A DNA stretch of 64,000 nt from Engraulis encrasicolus (lineage: Eukaryota; Chordata; Actinopteri; Clupeiformes; Engraulidae). The stretch covers positions 46,706,222 to 46,770,221 of the forward strand of contig NC_085861.1 in assembly GCF_034702125.1 (NCBI RefSeq). Reading direction: 5' to 3'. Position 1 is the first letter of the stretch. The number at the start of each line of letters is the position of its first letter. The notes beneath the pieces are model-generated. The model searched no databases. It was not told the DNA's origin and saw only the letters and a program-made list of their open reading frames with translations. Positions 15,600-27,611 of this stretch are shown piece after piece. The position numbers were made by a program, and so were the translations under genes.

Positions 15600-15877
15600 T
15601 AGATAGAGAGATAGAGAAAGAAAGAGGGAGGTTTGCGAATGAGTCACACTTGTCTTTCTCACTGTGTGCCTATGGGGCGTGAAACGAAAGCTCCTTCCCA
15701 GCAACTCAAAGCAGATGCTGAATGCAAGGGGCCAAACGGCAGAGAGCACAGAGGACACGATCAGCCGGCCGTGCTTCTCTTACAGTACACACATACAGTC
15801 AGCCCGCCCCGCACGCAGATTAAACCAGGCAAATACAACACAACACAGGACCAACAAATGAATAACATCAACATCCA

Positions 15878-16213
15878 GTCAAGTGAAGTGAAGTGAAAGC
15901 CCACCTTCGAAACTCCCATTGTCATTGTGACACAGCACTCCACAGCACACAAGTGCATACCGCACACTACGAAATTGCATTTATGCCTCACCCGTGCAAG
16001 GGGGCAGGCCCCAGAGGTGCCACAAGGGTGCAGTGCGGCAGGACGGTACCATGCTCAGGGTACCTCAGTCTTGGGGGAGGATGGAGGAGAGCACTGGTTG
16101 ATTACTCCCCCCCACCAACCTGGCGGGCCGGGAGTCAAACAGAAACCTTTGGGCTACAAGTCTGACGCCCTAATCTCGTCTCGTCCTAACCGCTTACCCA
16201 TGACTATACTGCC
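15878..16213 (-). mobile_element. tRNA-derived SINE, family C, reverse copy
   Basis: This copy has the (AAGTG)n end, TTGCATTTATGCCTCACCC, ACCATGCTCAGGGTACC and CTAACCGCTTACCCATGAC in reverse order relative to the nested copy at 12737. Confidence 0.82.
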
Positions 16214-17400
16214 AAATACAGACAGACACCAAACCTGGGTGGCATCACTCACTCCATGCACCCAAATGATGTGTTTGAACCTGGCCATCACATAGATCTT
16301 AACTAACCATAATCTGGATGCCATTTTTCCAAAGGGTCAATGGGATTTCCCATAGGGATCCAATCGGATCACTAAACCGTCTATATTTGACTTCCTGTGG
16401 TAGCCCATAGGTATTTCTAATGAAGTGTTCGGTCTGGCCCAGATCTTGACCAGGCCTGGCAAAGATTTGAACCATGCTGTCTGTCTACTCCGCCATATTT
16501 CAGTCTGAGTGCGTGACGCCTGGCGGCGGGTTCTGCTGGATTGCGTGTGAGGTTCACTGGGGCAAGCAGCACGTCTAGGCCAGAGACAGACAACCCCACT
16601 TGCTGACGTGGTACGGCTGGGCTGGCTGACATGTGGGTGGGAAAGCATGACACCATCACGGCCCGGGTGCCTTTTGGGATTTCTAAACCTCTCCAGATGA
16701 CTTGGGAGCCAAGGGCTGGGCTCATATGTGGACGAGGTGAACAGCAGAGCACAACCACACAGAGGTTGAGCAACAGAAGAGAAGAAGAAGTATGTGTTTG
16801 CTTTCTGTGAGCTTCAAGGTTGGTTTCAAGCTCTTGTGTTTGTATACAAATGGAATGAATGGTAAACGGACTGCAGTACTTACAGTTTTCTACACTCAAA
16901 AGTGATGTAATGTATATGACTAACATACCAGTATGCAGGGGCATTGCTATAGAATTTAAAGGCCCCCTGAAATAAAAAATGTGGGCCCACACACTTAACC
17001 TCTCTCTGCTCTGCACCCCCCCCACCCCCCTTTATTTTATTTACTGCCCGTGGAAACCTTGACGGTGTGCATCCTGCTGTTGTACATTTTATATATACTT
17101 CTCATCATGAGTTAATTATGTGTCACAGAAGTCTGCATGAAATTATTTACACTACATTTTGAACAACCTTACAATAATGCAAAGCTCAAGTGCACACAGT
17201 ACACATGTAATAGACATAAAAAAAACAAGTCCAACAACAATACACTTCATAATTGAACAGGGACCATCACTTTGCACATAATAATGCCACGTGATTGAAG
17301 ATGTGCCTATCTGTCTGGGTGCCGTGGGGGTGTCTGTCTGTGACTGGAGTAGTCGTCTATGTAACACCAACCCCATCAGCGTTCCCCTATTAGTTGAAGT

Positions 17401-17729
17401 CAGGGAAGCTGACAGGGGACACACACACACACAAAGCAACGGGAGCAGGGAGAGAGGAGGAGCCCCAGAATTGGGTCCTCATTACATTGCATGTATTAGG
17501 TGGGGGGTCCTTTAACCCCTTAAGACGCGGCTTTATAAATTTGTAGTTACCAGTAAGGTAATGACCAAGTCGTGGTGCATTACTAAAGGGCCTGTGTTGT
17601 GTCATAGTATTGTAGTGCTATGGTAGTTACATTTCAATGACTATTACAGCGTGCCACTGGAGGTACGGCGCGCATTAAGGGGCTACGATGACTTTGTCCC
17701 GGGCCCAGCCAAAGCTGTCAACGGCCCTG
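17401..17729 (-). mobile_element. hAT-type MITE, family A copy 4, interrupted by another MITE
   Basis: The termini are CAGGGAAGCTGACAG and CTGTCAACGGCCCTG, with flanks GTTGAAGT and GTTGCAGT (7 of 8). The interior is split at about 17515 by a separate 167-bp insert; removing it restores the family length. Confidence 0.82.
17516..17682. mobile_element. nested MITE with CCCCTTAA termini (possibly piggyBac-like)
   Basis: The insert starts CCCCTTAAGACGCG after a TTAA and ends CGCGCATTAAGGGG, an inverted terminal pair of about 14 bp. The left TTAA suggests a piggyBac-type target; the matching right TTAA is degraded to CTAC. Superfamily is inferred. Confidence 0.55.
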
Positions 17730-18610
17730 GTTGCAGTCTCGGTGGTGGCTAATGTGCTGAATGCCAGGGGCCCCCTGAAGCTGTCGCGGCGGATGGGCTT
17801 ATTTGTCTGGCTTAATTGGGAGCCTGCAGACAGGCCCGTGGCTGTGTGTGCCCCACTTCTGTCCCGTTGTAGACGGCTACAGCTAGTCAGCACAATAGCT
17901 ACTTCCTATATATCGCTGGTGGTGAGCTCCGAACACACAGTCATTACTAGACCGAGCCAATGACGAAGCAGGCTTTCTATACTAGTGAGTGAAAGTGTGT
18001 GTGTGTGTGTGTGCGTGTGTGTGCTTGTGTGTGTGCGCGCGTGTTTGCGTGGAGATTTGTGTGGTAAATGGTGGATTAATTTGCCCTCAGGCACAATAAA
18101 TAATAAATCACTGACAATGACGTAAACATGAGTTTGTGTTTATTAAGCCATCTTGAGACCTACTAATGTACGCATTATCGTGTCAGCATTACATCACAAA
18201 TGGTGACATACATCACCAATCTATGGTGGCCTGAGAGACCCAGATGTCACAAATAGTGGTTTTGTTCTCTTCTAAAAAAAAGAACAGTAAACCACTTGTA
18301 CACCAAAACTGTTACACGCATTTCAGTCTTAATGTTTTAGTGTTTTGACTTTTACCTTTTAACCATTAAACTATTTTTTGCTTAGGTAATGTCTACCCAT
18401 GCCTAAATTATTGCACTGCTATGTATGTGTGAGTGACTACTCTAAATTTAATTTTGAAGTGAACACCATATTGACACATCGTCCATGTCTGTTTTCTACC
18501 ATATTTAGAATGTTAGGTTGGGGTGTAAAGATGGTTTCATTCACAGAACACATTTATCAAACCAAACTGAAATGACAGTTGGGGCAGGCTATTTGAAAGC
18601 TTGTTATATT

Positions 18611-18855
18611 ACTTGGGGGCAGTCGTGACCATGTGGTTAGAGAGTTGGTCTTTCAATCCAGGGGTTGCCGGTTCGAATCCCCCCTGACCTCTACCTACAT
18701 CTCCATCCATGGCTGAAGTGCCCTTGAGCAAGGCACCTAACCCCATATTGCTCCAGGGGGCGGCTGTAACCAATACCCTGAAAAATAATAGTTGTAAGTC
18801 GCTTTGAATAAATGAAAGTGTCAGCTAAGTGCAATGTAATGTAATGTAATGTAAT
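18611..18855 (+). mobile_element. tRNA-derived SINE, family B, complete copy
   Basis: The tRNA-like head has GTGGTTAGAGAGTTGG (A box) and GCCGGTTCGAATCCCCCC (B box). The body has GCCCTTGAGCAAGGCACC. The 3' tail is GTCGCTTTGAATAAATG followed by (TAATG)n. This tail type is shared by many teleost SINEs. Confidence 0.88.
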
Positions 18856-19205
18856 TATTTGTGGCTAGGTGGATTCACTCAGAGACTCTTCTACTCCTGC
18901 TTCAAAGAGATACTGTTTAAACCCTCATTCAAGTATCGTAAGCACTGCCTAGCTGCTGTGCAGTATGATTGTGTGCTACTCACGTAAAAAGGAGAGACTG
19001 TGATATTATATTATGTATATAGTATATCATATATATTATACTTTGTATCTAATATATATTTACAGAGAGGGTTATGCACCGGCACTGTACTGCACTGTAT
19101 GTGGGCTGTATCGGGGTCTGAGTCAGCAGATGGAATAATGGGCTCTAGGCAGAAAGCACAGAAGGCCAAGACGATATTGCTCATATCTAGGAGTTGATGC
19201 TCATC

Positions 19206-19415
19206 TGGGCTGGACTGGGGGAGAAATAGGGCCCGGGCACTTTTGGGTTAAAGGGGCCCCTCATTATTGACGGTGCAGGGGCGCAGAACTGACTCACCGG
19301 TGGGCCCTGCACCCTCGTGGGCCCCTATTTTCAGAAAGTAATCTGAAAATAGGGGCCCACGAGGGTGCAGGGCCCACCGGGAAATGCCCACTGTGCAAGA
19401 TGGCCAGTCCAGCCC
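19206..19415. mobile_element. foldback MITE with 39-bp perfect inverted arms and 11-bp target duplication
   Basis: TGATGCTCATC flanks both sides (19195-19205 and 19416-19426). Outer ends are GGGCTGGACT and AGTCCAGCCC. The core 19297-19335 and 19342-19380 are perfect 39-base inverted arms around a 6-base loop. There is no coding capacity. Confidence 0.8.
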
Positions 19416-19879
19416 TGATGCTCATCAGTGTGTGTCCGTACGGGCGGTGCAGAGTGGTGTGATGAACTGCACTGCACTTCCTGCAGCACAACAGAAGCAG
19501 TGTTGCCAGATGTGTCTGATCAAATCCCGCCCAAAAGGTTCTCAAAAACCGCCAAAATGCGCTAAATTCCGCCCCATTTCAACAAATTGCAGTGATTTCT
19601 ATGGGCACAAAACTGCAGACAATAAAAATGCCGAATGAACATTTTTTTCATTTTTACCCGCAGACGGCCAACCCAAGTAGCCCAATTTGGCGGGTAACCG
19701 CCCAATCTGGCAACACTGAACAGAAGATGCAGGAGAGCCACGGGAACATCAGGTGGAATAATGAGAGAGTGGTTGCCATGGGAACTCTTCCTCCTGAAAG
19801 GGAACCGAGCGGTATAGGACGTCTAAACGGCACTGTCGGCCATGCAGCTGCTGGGAAAAGGAGGAATTACAATGCACCC

Positions 19880-19920
<41 letters not shown>

Positions 19921-19928
19921 TCTCTCTC
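19880..19928 (+). repeat. (CT)n microsatellite
   Basis: About 24 CT units with one A interruption. Confidence 0.95.
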
Positions 19929-20091
19929 ATCCAAATGCCATGATTTTAGCTCTACTTATTTTCCTCCCACAGAAAGTAGTGCATCCACACACTAGGGCAG
20001 ATACAGTACACTCACTTACAGAGACATACTCTCGAGTGTGATCATGCACTCACCTACGCTGTGTATAACACACAAATGTGTAAATACACTG

Positions 20092-20227
<136 letters not shown>

Positions 20228-20547
20228 TTTGGCAAAGTGGTTGCCTCAGAGCGGTAGCCATCTGCATAGGCCTACTGCCCACAGCAGCCTGCCACTGTTT
20301 GTTTGTTTGCTCCGATTTATTTTTGTTCTTATTTCTATTTCTCTCTGCTTTGGGGACCAAACAGCAAACCAGGCTACGGCAAACACGTTTACCTTACTGG
20401 CATAGTGTGTACACACACAGCCCTCGCCACCCTGACAGTGTTGCTGAGGTGTCTGTCCCTCGGTGCCCTGTGAGCACAGATGGAGATGGAAATGGGGATG
20501 AGCTGTGTCTTTATTCAGGAGAACACCGATGTACAAAGACATGCATG

Positions 20548-20612
20548 CCCGCAGGCACGCAGGCACGCATGCACGCATGCACGCATGCACGCATGCACGC
20601 ATGCACGCACAC
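20548..20612 (+). repeat. (GCATGCAC)n octamer repeat
   Basis: About seven units of GCATGCAC/GCAGGCAC. The repeat is largely alternating purine-pyrimidine and self-complementary at GCATGC. Confidence 0.92.
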
Positions 20613-20635
20613 AGTATACCAGAGTAGAATGTTTT

Positions 20636-20944
20636 GGTAACGCTTTATTTGAAGCCAATGCATTAAGGCTACACTCATAAAGCTTCATGATGTATTATAT
20701 ATCAACAGTTATAACTACATCTATCTTATTATGTGTTAAATACAAGTGTGTTATTTATGTATTTATATTTATTATGAGGCATTATGCACTAGATGTAGGC
20801 TGTAGTTATAACGGTTGATATAATACATCAGGAAGCATTATGAGTGTAGCCATAATGCATTGTGACTAATTATGATGCGCATTATAATTCATTATAAATA
20901 CACTCATAACGCACTATAGAATGGGCTTTAAGTAAAGTGTAACC
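20636..20944. mobile_element. MITE with GGTAAC termini and 8-bp duplication
   Basis: It starts GGTAACGCTTTATTTGAAGCC and ends with its imperfect inverse, GGGCTTTAAGTAAAGTGT followed by AACC. The flanks AATGTTTT and TATGTTTT match at 7 of 8. The interior is an imperfect inverted repeat (CATAATGCATT, TAATACATCA). Its termini resemble the 2-kb element at 61984. Confidence 0.75.
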
Positions 20945-21069
20945 TATGTTTTATGTATTCCCATAGAGAGTGGTGATTAACTGTGTGTAGCAGTGCATCA
21001 CTGCATGCTCAGATCACTGGTCAGCAGGCATGGGAATATACAGAATACATAGAGATAAGGCGATTGAAC

Positions 21070-22461
<1,392 letters not shown>

Positions 22462-22572
22462 GAGAGAGGGCACCTAATGATAGGTTCCTGGCGGACATAT
22501 TTTTCTCAGGGTGATATATTTCCCATTCCGCGCACCCAGCATACCATATGGAAGCTGTGGATGTTCCACATA

Positions 22573-24192
22573 CAGTGCCCTCCATTATTATTGGCACCCT
22601 TGGTTTTGATGTGTTTTTTAGCTTCCAATTATTATTATTTTTTTCTAAATAATATGGGACCTTAATGGAAAAAAAGAGAAAAATCCAACCTTCAATACAA
22701 GTGCATTTATTCAGTGGGGAAAAAATCCCACATAAAGAAATAATTATTTGACATCAAATAATGTGTATCACAATTATTAGCACCCCTGTTGTTAATATTT
22801 TGTACAACCCCCTTTTGCCAACAAAACAGCACATAATCTTCTCCTATAATGTTTCACAAGATGGGAAAAGACAGAAAGAGGGATCTTCAGCCATTCCTCT
22901 TTGCAGAATCTCTCTAAATCATCCAGAGACCTGGGTCCTCTCATCTGTACTCTCCTCTTCAGCTCACCCCACAGGTTCTCAATGGGGTTGAGGTCTGGGG
23001 ACTGAGATGGCCATGGGAGGAGCTTGATTTTGTGTCTGGTGAACCATTTCTGTGTAGATTTGGCAATATGTTTAGGGTCATTGTCCTGCTGAAAGACCCA
23101 GTGACGACCCATCTTCAGCTTTCGGGCAGAGGGCAACAGATTTTGATTTAAAATGTCCTGGTATTTCAAAGCATTCATGATGCCATGCACCCTAACAAGG
23201 TTCCCAGGGCCTTTGGAAGCGAAACAGCCCCACAGCATCACTGACCCACCCCAATACTTCACAGTGGGTATGAGGTGCTTTTCAGCATGCGCATCTTTCG
23301 TGGCACGCCAGACCCACTTAGAGTGTTTGTGTTGCCAAAAAGCTCAATCTTGGTCTCATCTGACCAAAGCACACGGTCCCAGTTGAAGCCCCAATACCGC
23401 TTGGCGAACTCCAGACGTTTGCGTTTATGATTGTGGGTGAGGAAAGGTTTTCTCCGTGCATGCCTCCCAAACAGCTTGTTGGCGTGTAGACAGCGCCTGA
23501 TGGTTGATTTGGAGACTTTGTGACCCCAGGATGCTACCATTTGTTGTAATTCTGTAACAGTGAGCTTTGGAGATCTTTTGATTTCTCTTACCATCCTCCT
23601 CACTGTGCGTGGTGGCAAAATAAACTTGGGTCCTCGTCCAGGCTTGTTTACCACTGTTCCAGTTGTTTTGAACTTCGTAATTATTCCTCTCACAGTGGAT
23701 ATGGGCAGCTGCAGTTGAGTGGCAATCTTCTTGTAGCCTCTGCCTGACCTGTGAAGGTCGACGCACATCTGCCTTACTTGTATGCTGTGTTCCTTTGTCT
23801 TTCCCATGTTTAAGAGTGGATAAGAGAAATGGCCTCGGTGTCACGTCATATTTATACCCCAGGGAAACAGGAAGTGATGAATTACTAATTAAATGTTCCT
23901 ACATACTCTGGTAAACTTTGTAAACTACTGTAGAAATGACAGAAATGCTTCAATTATATTTATTTCCTGGGAATTGTTAAGGGTGCCAATAATTGTGGAA
24001 CAGGTGATTTAATGAAAAATAATTATTTTTTAGTCAGGGATTTTTTTTATTTTCCTACAATTCATTTGAGTTGAAGGCTACATTTTCCTAATTTTTTCAG
24101 TGTGACAGTATTCTTCTGCAATAAACACTGAATTTATTTTAAGGCTTTTAACACATCTCAACCAGGGGTGCCAATAACTATGGAGGGCACTG
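22573..24192 (-). mobile_element. Tc1-like DNA transposon, near full length (1620 bp)
   Basis: The ends are inverted copies beginning CAGTGCCCTCCAT and continuing to TTATTGGCACCC, each flanked by TA (22571-22572 and 24193-24194), the Tc1/mariner target duplication. A DD34E transposase frame with one break lies inside on the minus strand. Intact ITRs and little decay suggest a fairly recent insertion. Confidence 0.95.
22792..23807 (-). pseudogene. Tc1-like DD34E transposase, one frameshift
   Basis: The N-terminal frame (23807 down to about 23320) has the paired helix-turn-helix DNA-binding region starting MGKTKEHSIQVRQM, a GRGPKF hinge and the first catalytic Asp in WSDETKIELFG. The frame then shifts near 23317-23330. 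The rest (to 22792) has GGSVMLWGCFA, the second Asp in FQQDNDPKH and the Glu in SPDLNPIENLW, with 34 residues between that Asp and Glu. Between the two parts, the sequence around CTAAGTGGG appears to lack one base. The C-terminus runs to a normal stop near the ITR. As it stands the enzyme is not expected to be made whole, though ITRs could be used in trans. Confidence 0.9.
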
Positions 24193-24777
24193 TATATAAA
24201 TTCATACAGATTAGACATACTCATAGGTTAGTATGTGGGGTTGCTCAGTGCATCCTGTTAGCCCAGGGTTGGAGGGGTGCGAAACACGAGTCACATGTAT
24301 CACCTCCTTTGCTCCTGATTGGACAATTCTGGAAACAAAGGCAGCTAGTTGTCATCCATATGGAGGCTGACACTATGACGAACAGCTCAGTTTAACAACC
24401 AGGTGGCAAAAATAAGAAGACATAAAAAAATTGCCGGTAATACCTGCTTGAAAGGGGTGACCAAAATATTCAGTGACCATGGAATTATGTTGCATGTGTG
24501 CACACATAGTTTCATTTGATATTATTTTTATTGTGCATTTTTTTCCCCATCACCAGACCAATGCTGTTAAAACATTAACATCAGTTAAAACATAAGTTGA
24601 AACTGATTAACCGACCTACATTTTACTCTCAAATGCAAAATATTTCTCCATGTACTCAAGTACATAGAGAATTATGAATTATGAATTCCTCTGAAGTCAT
24701 GTGTTTAAGGATCTCAAAGAGGGCATCAGCTTTACGCCCTTCAAGATGATCATAGTCAGCCATCAGTCTATATCTGA

Positions 24778-25004
24778 AGGGTTTCGTTGCAAAACGGTGT
24801 ATCCACATTTTTGCATTTTATTATTGGAAATGACTATTCAGAGGTCCTATCACCTTTGAGAATTCTTGCCATTCAAATATTTTAGGAACATACTTTTTAC
24901 ACCTATATAAAATACATTTTGCAAAGCAATGGAATGATAAATACAAAATGTCAATTTCCCAACATTCTACAAATTGGAGATACACCGTTTTGCAACTAAA
25001 CCCT
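24778..25004. mobile_element. small TIR element
   Basis: The ends AGGGTTTCGTTGCAAAACGG and its near-perfect inverse CCGTTTTGCAACTAAACCCT form inverted repeats of about 26 bp. There is no ORF. The target duplication is not evident. Confidence 0.6.
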
Positions 25005-25084
25005 GTTTATGCGTTGGAGATGTGCCTGACGATGTGGAAAAAGAAGTGAAAGGGGGGTGAAGGGGCCCATTGCACCCATTCAGG

Positions 25085-25235
25085 GCACAATGAATCGACT
25101 TGCATGGCCATGGGGACCTGGGTTTGAGTTTGACCTGCATGGATTCTCGCTACCCCATCTCTATCTCCCACTCTCTTTCTCCTGCCACGATCAATTTAAC
25201 TGTCTTATCCACAATGAAGGAACATTAAAATAATC
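25085..25235 (+). mobile_element. family D SINE, degenerate copy
   Basis: GGGGACCTGGGTTTGAGTTTG, in its core GACCTGGGTTTGAGTTTG, resembles the tRNA B-box part, followed by CATCTCTATCTCCCACTCTC and a degraded tail. Confidence 0.5.
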
Positions 25236-26230
25236 TAAAAATATTCTTTGGAAGAAGGCAGCCAGGGCCTCCCTGATGGCCCACGGGTTCACTTCTCTCT
25301 CACTTCTACATTCTATAGTACAGCCGTGCCAGCCGGGCAGACACTAGATAAACAAAAAGTGTCAGTCTCACGTCAGGCTAAATATAGAGACATCATCATC
25401 TCACACGTGGCGCCAGACAGACAAGTAAGCCGTAAGCAAGGCACCAACATCATGGCACACCATCCTACGCCACATGCTTCTCACCCAACCAACTCTGAGG
25501 CAATGCTTCTGCTTTTGACACAGTGACAAGATCACTCACCATGGTGGCAACTTACTTGATGACATGCTGATTTTTGCTCTCATCAGTTTGAGAAATTATG
25601 AGTGTAATTGTAATGAATAAACATTTATAGTAATCGTTAACAGTAATTTAATGTAATGTGCAAACTACTAAAATGAAAAATGAATCACTATTATTGTTAT
25701 TGGTAGGCTAGCCTATGTCTTTAAATTTACACATTGCATTTGCTGGCAGTTCCTAGAATTTCCTGGAATTCTGGGATAAATGCAGTCTCTGCACCCACCT
25801 TAGCTAAGTATAATAGCCTAATATAACAATAATAAAAACCCTTGTAAGGTGTTTGGGTCTGTGGGACCCGTTTCCAGGTTTTTTTTTTTGCAAGAGAAAA
25901 ATAGTATGAATAGCCTAGGCCTACTATTCTTTCACACTGAGATGCACGGGCCTTGGCATATTTTTGTGTGGAAAATGAATTTGTAAATAAATAAGTAGGC
26001 CGAAGTAAATAATTGCATTATACAATACTGATCATGAAATATGTGGGGGGAAAGGAGTGCAGAATGTTGTTGAGTCCACAGTTATGCTGTTTAGCGCGAG
26101 AAGCGCAATCATGGCTCATTCAGGCTAGGCCTACTGACTTTCTGCTGGCTCCCATATTTCTCTCTTTCTCTGTATCCCTCACACTCATAAACATCCCTCA
26201 CACCGTCAAAATCCTGGTGATAGCCTACGA
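25236..26230. other. intergenic, no gene seen
   Basis: Unique A/T-rich sequence without supported ORFs or transposon ends. Confidence 0.5.
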
Positions 26231-26442
26231 CAGTGCTTCCCAACCTTTTTTGTCTAATGTACCCCGTAAGCCTTTTCGTTGTGCCATGAGTACCCCTAAC
26301 TCGCCTACATCGCCTACATCGCCTTTTGTATTCCAGTGTGACTATGCTCCATGTATTTGTTAAAATTAAAATTTCCCAAGTACCCCCTGCAGTGTGCTCG
26401 CGTACCCCTAGTGGTACACGTACCCCTGGTTGGGAAACACTG
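26231..26442. mobile_element. hAT-type MITE with perfect 8-bp duplication
   Basis: The termini are CAGTGCTTCCCAACCT and GGTTGGGAAACACTG. GCCTACGA is present on both sides (26223-26230 and 26443-26450). Confidence 0.9.
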
Positions 26443-27139
26443 GCCTACGAGGCTTCAACTCGCGTGCTCGAATGAACAAAGAGAGCGTGCATACTCGGCT
26501 CTGAATAGGCTATTGAAGTTACCCACGATATGACACACATTGCACAACTATTAGGCCTAGAACCGATAAACGAAAGCAACTTCCGTCCAGCTTACCAAAT
26601 AGACTACACCATCCTTCACCCACGTAGTTTTGGTGACAGACACGGCTTAATTATTTTCCTCCTAAAAAAAACCCCAACAAAACATAAAACAAAAACAAAA
26701 CTTTTTTTCTGAATTGGTCAGAGGTTCAGAGGGGGGTGGTTAGCTGTAGGCCTACCAGAATGGCTATCGCATGCCACTGTTTTAACGGCGAACACAATTG
26801 CCGAGTTTAATGCATCACAATACAGTAGGGATATCCTAATTTACGAGTTTCTGAATCACGAACGAAGTACATAACCTAACCAGCGATTTGATCTCATCAA
26901 AAGACATTAGCGAATAAGACCACAGCAAAAACAAAATGACAACACACATTCAAGATACAAAACGTTTATTATGATTAACATCAAACGTTTAACTCCCCTT
27001 GAGACGTCCACAAGTTTTACATGTCTGAATAGCTTAGCCAATCAGATTCTTATAAACACACAATGTGCACGACGGCCGCATTTTCAAGTAGCCTACCAGG
27101 TTACCTGCGCGCATCTGTCTGTATTATGACATCATAGCA

Positions 27140-27237
27140 GCTGATTATCAACGTTCCAAACTGGTAACTGTGATAAACATACGAAATTGATCATTTCTGA
27201 AAAGCGTTTCAATGAATCAGCTGTTTTTTGATTTGCG
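27140..27237 (+). other. inferred noncoding first exon of the 330-aa gene
   Basis: TTTGCG|gtgagtatt at 27237/27238 is a strong donor, and ccccttcag|ATAT at 27567/27568 is a strong acceptor with a pyrimidine tract. Splicing them gives a 5' leader ending 44 bases before the ATG. The 5' boundary given is approximate; a CRE-like TGACATCA lies at about 27127-27134. An ATG at 27212 starts a 17-codon upstream frame that crosses the junction and stops at 27595. Confidence 0.5.
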
Positions 27238-27611
27238 GTGAGTATTTTATTTGTATATTCATATGATGGTAATATATTTATCATAATAACAATAGCCTAT
27301 AGGCTATTTATCATAACTATGTGCTATACGGCTATAAATAATACATGGGTCACTGCTTTGATTTTGAATTATTAATTGTTTTGATGGAATAGGCTATTTC
27401 TCAGTTTGTGTGAGGGTTGTGAAAAAATCTGAAGTAGTTGAGTCTAATTTCCCCCCGGGGATCAAGTTACTCTTTACTATTGTGTAATAATGTACAGATT
27501 GGATGGCTATCATTTTTTTTTCTCTAAAACTTGTATCTGTCCCTCTCTCCCAATTTTTCCCCTTCAGATATTTAAGAAGTAAATTAACTTCATGACTGTG
27601 TAGAGCCCACT

